Origin: Deltaproteobacteria bacterium
GTDB taxonomy: Bacteria > Myxococcota > B64-G9
Length of the DNA: 5,386 nucleotides
Assembly: GCA_030591745.1 (NCBI GenBank)
Contig: JAUVAM010000327.1
Coordinates: 1-5,386, forward strand
Direction of reading: 5' to 3'
Each line of letters starts with the position of its first letter. Position 1 is the first letter of the stretch. Positions 1 to 4,785 of the stretch are shown piece after piece. The translations under genes and the position numbers were made by a program. The notes below the pieces were generated by a model. That model saw nothing but the letters and a program-made list of their open reading frames with translations, searched no databases and was not told the DNA's origin.

Positions 1-12
1 ACCCGGGGAAAC

Positions 13-459
13 TCACAAACCCAAATCCCCCAAGGCGTCGGCCAAATCACCGGCGCGCTCACGAGACTCTTCAAACATCTTTTCCCAGCCCTTGCCGGAC
101 CAAATCTCAATCGTGTCCACCATGCCCGCCCAGACCACTTCCTTCTTCAGCCCCGCGAAATTCCGCAAAACGGGCGGGATCAAAATCCGCCCGTGGCGAT
201 CGATGGGGCATTCGGTGGCGCCGGAAACAAGCAGCCGCTTGACCTGCCGCACCTTGGGATCAAAACGGGGCAAGTCACGGATGCGCTCTTCCAGGGCCTG
301 CCACTCAGCCACCGGGAAAGCGATCAGGCAGGGGTCGATGAAGGAAGTCACAATCAAACGGTCATCTGAGTAGCGACTCGTCAGAATTTCTCTGAAGCGG
401 GAAGGGATGCTCGAGCGCCCTTTGGCGTCAATGCTGTGCTCGTAGCGACCCTTGAACAT
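13..459 (-). CDS. mraZ: MraZ, transcriptional regulator of the division/cell-wall (dcw) cluster
   Basis: Encodes a 148-residue protein of normal MraZ length (about 140-150). MraZ is a ring-forming DNA-binding protein with two SpoVT/AbrB-like halves that represses its own promoter and the dcw genes behind it. Both hallmark D-x-x-x-R motifs are present: DAKGR at residues 11-15, after the typical start MFKGRYEHSID, and DRHGR at 87-91, followed by ILIPP. I chose the ATG at 459 because AAAGGTGAG (474-466) lies 6 nt before it and because MFxG is the usual family start. An in-frame ATG at 495 would add 12 unconserved residues and include the ribosome-binding site. In most bacteria the next genes are rsmH, ftsL and ftsI. 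Only 12 bases remain after the stop, so that cannot be confirmed here. Identification is firm. Repressor function is inferred from the family. Confidence 0.97.
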   Translation of the reverse strand: MFKGRYEHSIDAKGRSSIPSRFREILTSRYSDDRLIVTSFIDPCLIAFPVAEWQALEERIRDLPRFDPKVRQVKRLLVSGATECPIDRHGRILIPPVLRNFAGLKKEVVWAGMVDTIEIWSGKGWEKMFEESRERAGDLADALGDLGL

Positions 460-465
460 GAAGCG

Positions 466-475
466 CTCACCTTTC
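466..475 (-). promoter_or_regulatory. Ribosome-binding site that fixes the mraZ start
   Basis: On the minus strand GAAAGGTGAG (475-466) contains a good Shine-Dalgarno match and ends 6 nt before the ATG at 459. It lies inside the longer reading frame that begins at 495, which argues for the downstream start. Confidence 0.75.
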
Positions 476-496
476 GGTTTAAGTGTCGGGCGCATC

Positions 497-531
497 TCCC
501 ACGATGAGACACGTCATGCCACCATTTCCCA
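497..531 (-). promoter_or_regulatory. MraZ-box operator: four TGGGA-like direct repeats at 10-bp spacing
   Basis: Reading the minus strand, pentamers start every 10 bases: TGGGA (531-527), TGGCA (521-517), TGTCT (511-507) and TGGGA (501-497), each separated by 5 bases. The outer two are identical and the inner two are degenerate. MraZ is known to bind direct TGGGN-type repeats separated by 5 bp in the promoter or leader of its own operon. The array lies 38-72 nt upstream of the mraZ ATG and just downstream of the candidate -10 element, so bound MraZ could block initiation or early elongation. The repeats are seen directly. Operator function is inferred from the family and from the position. 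Confidence 0.8.
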
Positions 532-540
532 CTTATGAGC

Positions 541-570
541 ATAGTCGGTCATTCGAGCGCCCGAAGTCAA
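541..570 (-). promoter_or_regulatory. Candidate sigma-70-type promoter for mraZ
   Basis: The minus strand has TTGACT (570-565), a near-consensus -35 hexamer. After 18 nt comes GACTAT (546-541), a weak -10 matching 3 of 6 consensus positions. Transcription would start near 534, immediately before the first MraZ box. An alternative -10, TATGCT (543-538), matches better but leaves a 21-nt spacer. The -35 is convincing and the -10 is uncertain. Confidence 0.45.
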
Positions 571-790
571 GAAAAAGTCCTGTTTTTCCTCAATAAACCA
601 TAGAGATAGGGGATAATTGGGTCCCGATCTGAAAAACATTCATCATTGTGAGAACAAAGAGCGACTATCCCATGTGTTACTTCACATAGAACCCCTATCG
701 TGTTGTTATGTTAGCGTTTTTGTTGATTTCCTCGCATAAAGCGGGAGATTCAGGCTTGATCCCCAGTTGCATCCCGCCTAATCTCCTCTT
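571..790. other. AT-richer divergent intergenic region with inverted repeats, no gene found
   Basis: This non-coding stretch lies between the mraZ promoter and the plus-strand operon and is visibly richer in A and T than the flanking genes. No tRNA, T-box motif or credible reading frame was seen. It holds an 8-bp inverted repeat, GATAGGGG (605-612) with CCCCTATC (692-699), an overlapping alternative pairing, GGGATA (610-615) with TATCCC (666-671), and a short hairpin, ATGTG (672-676) with CACAT (683-687), around a 6-nt loop. These could be regulator sites or a structured leader. None matches a family I can name. Confidence 0.4.
756..784 (+). promoter_or_regulatory. Weak candidate promoter placing the transcript start at the small-gene ATG
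   Basis: TTGATC (756-761) and TAATCT (779-784) are separated by 17 nt, the ideal sigma-70 spacing. The -10 matches only 3 of 6 consensus positions. Initiation 6-7 nt downstream would fall on the ATG at 791, giving a leaderless message. This would fit the lack of a Shine-Dalgarno sequence before that ATG. It is speculative. Confidence 0.22.
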
Positions 791-1072
791 ATGACGCTGG
801 ATGAAAACCAACACGAAGCACAAGAAGAACAAATCGATGCAGTCACGACATGCCTGTGCGACGCGAGCCAAGAAATCCTCCGCGGAGATTTTGCGGTCGC
901 CCGAACGCAGCTTGACAAAAGCACCGCCGACCTGCCCAAAGACGATCTGGAACGAGTGGAAGCTGCTCGCTCAAGCATGAGACTCGATCCCGCCGCCTTG
1001 CTGGTCGTGGTGCTTTGCCTGACAGTCCTCCTCACCCTCGCCTTTCTCACGCTTTTCCACGGCGGCCAATAA
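791..1072 (+). CDS. Small predicted single-pass (tail-anchored-like) membrane protein, unknown function
   Basis: Encodes 93 residues that I do not recognise. Residues 1-65 are hydrophilic and probably helical, rich in Asp, Glu and Gln, with two Cys (21 and 23). Residues 67-89 form a strongly hydrophobic segment, followed only by HGGQ. Arg60 and Arg64 just before that segment suggest the N-terminal part stays in the cytoplasm and the short C-terminus crosses the membrane. No signal peptide is visible. The gene ends 21 nt before proS on the same strand, which suggests co-transcription. No Shine-Dalgarno sequence precedes the ATG; the bases there are pyrimidine-rich (TCTCCTCTT). The hydrophobic C-terminus, strand and spacing favour a real gene over the overlapping minus-strand frame, but support is moderate. 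Confidence 0.6.
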   Translation: MTLDENQHEAQEEQIDAVTTCLCDASQEILRGDFAVARTQLDKSTADLPKDDLERVEAARSSMRLDPAALLVVVLCLTVLLTLAFLTLFHGGQ

Positions 1073-1093
1073 TCCGGAGAAACCGAACCAACC

Positions 1094-2530
1094 ATGGGCA
1101 AAGACAAAAAACTAACAACGCGTAGCGACGACTATAACCAGTGGTACTTGGACGTGATCCAATCCGCCCGGCTTGCCGACCACAGCCCGGTGAAGGGCTG
1201 CATGGTGATCCGGCCCAACGGCTATGCGCTCTGGGAAAAAATCCAGAGGGCCTTAGATGACATGTTCAAAGAGACCGGCCACGTCAACGCCTACTTCCCC
1301 CTACTCATCCCCGAGTCCTTCTTGAAAAAAGAAGCCGAGCACGTGGAGGGCTTTGCCCCCGAATGTGCCGTGGTCACCCACGGTGGCGGCCAAAAGTTGG
1401 AAGAGCCCCTGGTGATTCGGCCCACGTCGGAAACCATCATCTGGTCCATGTATCGCAAGTGGATCGAATCCCATCGGGATCTGCCCATCTTGATCAACCA
1501 ATGGGCCAACGTCGTTCGCTGGGAAATGCGAACCCGGCTGTTTTTGCGAACGACGGAGTTTCTCTGGCAAGAGGGCCACACCGCGCACGCCACCTCGGAG
1601 GAAGCGGAAGAAGAAACCCTGCGCATGCTGGAAGTCTACCGCCGTTTCGCGGAAGACTTCATGGCCATGCCGGTCATCCCCGGCCTCAAGACGGAACGCG
1701 AAAAATTCGCGGGTGCCGTTCGCACCTACAGCATCGAAGGCATGATGCAGGATGGTCGCGCCTTGCAGGCGGGCACCTCCCACAACCTGGGCCAGAACTT
1801 CGCCAAGGCCTTTGACGTCACCTTCCAGGACGAGCAGGGTCAACGCCAGTTCGTCTGGGCCACGAGTTGGGGGGTCAGCACCCGGCTCATCGGTGCCCTG
1901 ATCATGACCCACTCGGATGACAAGGGATTGATCTTGCCCCCGCGCCTGGCGGCCACCAAGGCAACGATCATCCCCATCATGGGCAAAAAAGCCGATCCTG
2001 AAGTCGTCTTGGGAGAAGCGCGCAAGTTGGCCGAAGAAAGCGGCCTGGGTCGCGAGATCGATATCGATGATCGAGCCAACGTAAGCCCGGGCTGGAAGTA
2101 CAACGACTGGGAACAACGCGGCGTGCCCTTGCGGATCGAATTGGGCCCGCGCGACATCGAAAACAAGCAAGCCGTCATCGTCCGACGGGATACCGGCGAA
2201 AAACAGTTCGTGCCGCGTGACAAGCTGCCCGCCGTGCTCAAAGAGACCTTAGAGCAAATGCAAAAAGACATGTACGCTCGCGCCCTGGCCCACCGGGAAG
2301 AAAACACCTATCCGGTGGAAGACGAGGCCGAGTTCAGGGCCAAGCTGGAAGATCCGGGCGGCTTCTTGATGGCGCACCACTGCGGCGAACGCGAATGCGA
2401 AGAGCGCATTCAGACCGAGACGAAGGCCACCATCCGCTGCATTCCCATGGATGCGAAACTAGAAAAAGGAATCTGCCCCTTCTGCGGCAAGGCATCCGAC
2501 AAGCGCGTCATCTTCGCCAAGGCCTACTGA
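1094..2530 (+). CDS. proS: Prolyl-tRNA synthetase, archaeal/eukaryotic-like type with C-terminal zinc domain
   Basis: Encodes 478 residues that charge tRNA-Pro with proline using ATP in the cytoplasm. This is a class II synthetase. Motif 1 lies around residues 63-76 (ending PLLIPES), the RPTSET proline-pocket loop at 109-114, motif 2 at about 142-165 (RWEMRTR to GHTAH), and motif 3 at about 258-271 ([13 protein letters not shown], with Arg264). The anticodon-binding domain follows from about 285. The C-terminal domain carries four Cys in zinc-ligand arrangement (430, 435, 461, 464), and the chain ends in AKAY, as expected for this short form with a C-terminal tyrosine. There is no editing (INS) domain between motifs 2 and 3, which separates it from the longer standard bacterial ProRS. 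GGAG (1076-1079) lies 14 nt before the ATG, a long spacing. The stop is 2 nt before pncC. It appears full length. Confidence 0.98.
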   Translation: MGKDKKLTTRSDDYNQWYLDVIQSARLADHSPVKGCMVIRPNGYALWEKIQRALDDMFKETGHVNAYFPLLIPESFLKKEAEHVEGFAPECAVVTHGGGQKLEEPLVIRPTSETIIWSMYRKWIESHRDLPILINQWANVVRWEMRTRLFLRTTEFLWQEGHTAHATSEEAEEETLRMLEVYRRFAEDFMAMPVIPGLKTEREKFAGAVRTYSIEGMMQDGRALQAGTSHNLGQNFAKAFDVTFQDEQGQRQFVWATSWGVSTRLIGALIMTHSDDKGLILPPRLAATKATIIPIMGKKADPEVVLGEARKLAEESGLGREIDIDDRANVSPGWKYNDWEQRGVPLRIELGPRDIENKQAVIVRRDTGEKQFVPRDKLPAVLKETLEQMQKDMYARALAHREENTYPVEDEAEFRAKLEDPGGFLMAHHCGERECEERIQTETKATIRCIPMDAKLEKGICPFCGKASDKRVIFAKAY

Positions 2531-2532
2531 GT

Positions 2533-3081
2533 ATGGGGCAAGCCCCCGAACTCCCTTTCTCCGACAAAACGCACGCACTGGCCCAAATTGTAATCGAGGG
2601 CTTGACCGCACAGGGCCGCAATTTGGCCCTGGCCGAAAGCTGCACCGGCGGGCTGGTGGCCAAAACGCTCACCGACATCCCCGGCGCATCGGCCTGCTTT
2701 CTGCTCTCGGCCGTCACCTACGCCAACGAGGCCAAGCGCGATCTGCTGGGTGTGTCCGAGGAAATCCTCAAAGACCACGGCGCGGTCAGCGCACCTTGCG
2801 CTACGGCCATGGCCGAGGGACTGCGCCGAATCTCCGGCGCGGACCTCGCCTTGTCCATCACCGGCATCGCCGGTCCCGGCGGCGGCAGCGAGGACAAGCC
2901 CATCGGCACCGTGTACTTCGGCCTGAATCAAGAATCAGGCAGCCGCGTTCTCCACCATGTTTTCCCCTCACAAGACAGACGGACGATCCGCACCATGGCC
3001 TGTCATATGGCCCTGAAGCTGATCCAGGAAACCTTGTCTGAACACCCACGGGCGGGGATGAACCCCGCCCCTACGTCTTGA
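2533..3081 (+). CDS. pncC: Nicotinamide-nucleotide amidohydrolase (PncC / CinA C-terminal domain family)
   Basis: Encodes 182 residues. PncC deamidates nicotinamide mononucleotide to nicotinate mononucleotide and so recycles NMN, for example that released by NAD-dependent DNA ligase. The signature AESCTGG at residues 34-40 holds the expected nucleophile Ser36. It is followed by the LTDIPGAS segment (46-53), the conserved TYANEAK (62-68, Tyr63) and ITGIAGPGGGS (109-119). The N-terminal molybdopterin-binding-like domain of full CinA is absent, so this is the stand-alone form. The ATG at 2533 is 2 nt after the proS stop, with only AAGG (2519-2522) as a weak ribosome-binding site, which suggests translational coupling. 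The family core ends near residue 169. The last dozen or so residues are encoded by a GC-rich palindrome and look like a recent addition. The family is firm, and the exact activity is inferred from it. Confidence 0.95.
   Translation: MGQAPELPFSDKTHALAQIVIEGLTAQGRNLALAESCTGGLVAKTLTDIPGASACFLLSAVTYANEAKRDLLGVSEEILKDHGAVSAPCATAMAEGLRRISGADLALSITGIAGPGGGSEDKPIGTVYFGLNQESGSRVLHHVFPSQDRRTIRTMACHMALKLIQETLSEHPRAGMNPAPTS
3050..3070. repeat. GC-rich perfect palindrome overlapping the 3' end of pncC
   Basis: GGGCGGGG (3050-3057) and CCCCGCCC (3063-3070) form a perfect 8-bp stem around the 5-nt loop ATGAA. No T-run follows, so it is not a classical intrinsic terminator. It lies within the coding frame and supplies part of the PncC tail. 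By memory it resembles dispersed GC palindromes seen near gene ends in many environmental bacterial genomes. That resemblance was not checked. Confidence 0.65.
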
Positions 3082-3097
3082 AAACGTATAGTAGTCG

Positions 3098-3118
3098 GGG
3101 AGGGCTTTATACCCTCCC
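3098..3118. terminator. Hairpin between convergent genes, possible bidirectional transcription barrier
   Basis: GGGAGGG (3098-3104) and CCCTCCC (3112-3118) pair perfectly around the 7-nt loop CTTTATA. It sits between the pncC stop and the stop of the minus-strand lipoprotein gene, the right place to stop both transcripts. Neither side has a good adjacent T-run; on the minus strand TTTT appears only about 14 nt later (3084-3081). It could equally be a second unit of a dispersed palindromic repeat. A weaker pairing, TACGT (3072-3076) with ACGTA (3084-3088), lies between the two strong hairpins. Confidence 0.45.
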
Positions 3119-3133
3119 GCGGTGCGAATGGGC

Positions 3134-4111
3134 TTACTCGGGTAGGCTCTTGATCACGTCCCCGAAGGGTGCTGCCGTTTCTTTCTTCTTGCCGCCAAAC
3201 TCGATCTCGGCGAAAACCCGGCCGATCGGGGCGTCCACTTTTTTGACCACGCCCTTCTTCATGGTGCCGGCGTATGGGACGTAGACATTGTCGCCCACCT
3301 TGACTTCGGGCTTGACGGGCATGGCCACACAGTCCGCCTTGTTCAAGACACTGACCCTGCCCGCGAAACCGAGGCCCAGGATCTTATCACCGGCCACGCC
3401 GACGATCTTCGACCGTTTCCAGCCGAACTTACCCTTGGCCGCCACGGCCGTACCCACTTCGAATTCTTTTCCAATTTTGTGGAAGGTGTCGGGTTTGCAG
3501 GTATCGACTTTTTTGCCGGCGCCCGAGGGGTTGTCGTAATCGATATCCAGATAGCGAATCTTGGGTTCCGTGGGCGTGCCGCCTTCGACTACGATGGCTC
3601 GCTGCATGCCGGAACCAGTCTGCCAGCGGGTCAAAACGATGTCACCGGGTTGAGCGGTCTCGCCTTTGCGTATGGCAACAATCATGGCATTGGGGACCAT
3701 CATGTCGGTGCCACTGAGACGCTTAACCTTGCTGTCTTCCTTGCCCGGCTCCAGCATCTTGGCGCCGTAATAAATGAAAGTCGTCTTGGAGCCACCCTTT
3801 GCAAAACCACGGTCAATCCACTGCCGCGGCGGGCAGAGCACGAAATCACCGGCCTGAGCCTTCGTTTCCACCACGGGGTAGTCGAAGGGGATGGTGCCCG
3901 GCTTGGGTGCTGGCGTAGCGGCCGCCACGTCTTTCTTGACCTCGTCTTTCTTGACCTCAGAGGCATCCTTCTTGGCGGCATCTTTCTTGGCCGGCGCGTC
4001 CTTTTTCACCGGCGATTTATCAAGCTCAACATCCTTCTTGTCACATCCGGCCAACAAAAGGGCCAAGGCGGATACTGATACCAACAAGGTCGTTCCGATG
4101 CGCTTCAACAT
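3134..4111 (-). CDS. Predicted lysine-rich lipoprotein with GD-x-V repeats, unknown function
   Basis: Encodes 325 residues that I do not recognise. Residues 1-22 form a lipoprotein signal peptide (MLKR, then a hydrophobic core) ending in the lipobox LAGC, with Cys23 as the lipidation site. Asp24 follows it. In enterobacteria Asp at that position retains lipoproteins in the inner membrane, but the rule may not hold here. Residues 25-64 are a charged linker built from KKD motifs, and a Pro/Ala stretch follows. From about 87 to the end I see four degenerate 45-60-residue units opening with GDFV (88), GDIV (156), GTAV (220) and GDNV (273). They are rich in beta-strand-like segments, and the last has an SH3- or Tudor-like look. 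Five Cys in all, four of them in the mature domain (93, 205, 261) or at the anchor (23). The ATG at 4111 has GGGAGGA (4123-4117) 5 nt upstream. A TTG at 4141 would include that site and is unlikely. Confidence 0.85.
   Translation of the reverse strand: MLKRIGTTLLVSVSALALLLAGCDKKDVELDKSPVKKDAPAKKDAAKKDASEVKKDEVKKDVAAATPAPKPGTIPFDYPVVETKAQAGDFVLCPPRQWIDRGFAKGGSKTTFIYYGAKMLEPGKEDSKVKRLSGTDMMVPNAMIVAIRKGETAQPGDIVLTRWQTGSGMQRAIVVEGGTPTEPKIRYLDIDYDNPSGAGKKVDTCKPDTFHKIGKEFEVGTAVAAKGKFGWKRSKIVGVAGDKILGLGFAGRVSVLNKADCVAMPVKPEVKVGDNVYVPYAGTMKKGVVKKVDAPIGRVFAEIEFGGKKKETAAPFGDVIKSLPE
3929..3958. repeat. Perfect 15-bp tandem duplication in the KKD linker
   Basis: GTCTTTCTTGACCTC occurs at 3929-3943 and again at 3944-3958 without change. 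On the minus strand it encodes the doubled EVKKD motif of the lipoprotein linker. An identical tandem copy suggests length change by slippage. Confidence 0.9.
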
Positions 4112-4116
4112 GAGAA

Positions 4117-4123
4117 TCCTCCC
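4117..4123 (-). promoter_or_regulatory. Strong ribosome-binding site of the lipoprotein gene
   Basis: GGGAGGA on the minus strand ends 5 nt before the ATG at 4111 and decides the start. The 65-nt gap to the upstream lysine-tail gene also holds a 10-bp palindrome, TTCAATTGAA (4137-4146). No clear promoter is visible, so the gene may be read from the upstream genes. Confidence 0.8.
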
Positions 4124-4176
4124 AACGCGTTTGTTGTTCAATTGAAGACAAAGTGTGGCATGGGGTCTTTACAGAA

Positions 4177-4785
4177 TCAATCCTGCTCCTGGTCCTTCCG
4201 AGCTTTCTCGCCCGCCAGGGTCTTGGCCAAGGCACCGACAAAGGCCACTGAAAACTTGCTGACGACCATCTCCACCAACTCGGCCACGGGCTGCCGCCAG
4301 TCCTTGCCCTCGGCGTCTTCCTCTTGTGCATGGGCATCGTCGGTCTTCTGTTCTTCCTGCCCAGAAGGAGCGGTCGGATCCTGCTCCGTCACCCTGTCCC
4401 CCACCCGCTTCAAAGTCTCGGAAACCCATTCGGACGCACGGGCCATGAACTGAGCCATCAAGGTCTCCGTGGCTTTCTCCATCACGTCCTCACCCAGCTT
4501 GCGGGTAAACTCCACAGCCAGGTTCTCCTGAAAAGACTCCAGGATGCCTTCAAAAATCTTCTCGAAGGAGGTCTTGGATTCGGCCTGCTTCTTCGAAGAC
4601 TTGTTCTTGCCCGCCTTCTCGCCGGCCTTCTTGGCGGTTTTCTTAGTCGCTTTCTTGCCGGCCTTCTTGGCGGTTTTCTTAGTCGCCTTCTTGCCGGATT
4701 TCTTCGCTGTCTTCTTGCTTACTTTCTTGCTTACTTTCTTGCTCGCCTTCTTGGCTGCTTTCTTTTCCGTCTTCTTCTTGGCCAC
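4177..4785 (-). CDS. Protein with N-terminal histone-H1-like lysine tail, unknown function
   Basis: Encodes 202 residues with a GTG start preceded at 5 nt by AGGGGG (4796-4791). Residues 2-67 are an AKK/TKK/SKK repeat tail like those of histone H1-like bacterial proteins, expected to bind DNA or another polyanion. Residues 72-133 look like amphipathic helices (FEKIFEGILESF onward, with a Met/Ala-rich stretch near 101-117). Residues 134-162 are an acidic linker rich in Glu, Asp and Gln. Residues 163-193 form a final, more hydrophobic helix. No signal peptide or clear transmembrane segment is seen, so it is probably cytoplasmic. Alternatives are a nucleoid-associated protein or a phasin-like granule protein with a basic tail. 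The frame runs open upstream of the GTG, but that part is the shadow of the hydrolase gene. It is probably co-transcribed with its neighbours. Confidence 0.82.
   Translation of the reverse strand: MAKKKTEKKAAKKASKKVSKKVSKKTAKKSGKKATKKTAKKAGKKATKKTAKKAGEKAGKNKSSKKQAESKTSFEKIFEGILESFQENLAVEFTRKLGEDVMEKATETLMAQFMARASEWVSETLKRVGDRVTEQDPTAPSGQEEQKTDDAHAQEEDAEGKDWRQPVAELVEMVVSKFSVAFVGALAKTLAGEKARKDQEQD
4621..4692. repeat. 36-bp tandem repeat, two copies, in the lysine-tail gene
   Basis: Bases 4621-4656 and 4657-4692 are the same 36-bp unit with one mismatch (T at 4651, C at 4687). On the minus strand each codes for a 12-residue Lys/Ala/Thr/Gly block. The near identity at DNA level, beyond what the protein needs, points to recent duplication. 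Confidence 0.92.

Noticed and set aside
460..495. Longer mraZ start at the ATG at 495
   Set aside because: It would place the ribosome-binding site inside the gene and add residues not seen at the family's MFxG start.
672..687. CRP/FNR-type binding site at ATGTG-N6-CACAT
   Set aside because: CRP sites need TGTGA-N6-TCACA; here the TGTG/CACA half-sites are 2 bp too close.
571..790. T-box or other tRNA-sensing leader upstream of proS
   Set aside because: No T-box sequence or antiterminator stem was found, and the region is separated from proS by another gene.
778..1107. Minus-strand Ser/Arg-rich frame opposite the small membrane protein
   Set aside because: Low-complexity composition and overlap with the proS start; the plus-strand frame has a coherent membrane segment and operon spacing.
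1301..2170. Long 289-codon minus-strand frame inside proS
   Set aside because: It lies fully within a strongly conserved synthetase gene and shows no recognisable motifs; typical of GC-rich antisense frames.
4621..4738. CRISPR array
   Set aside because: The repeats are contiguous with no spacers and are in-frame codons of a lysine-rich protein.
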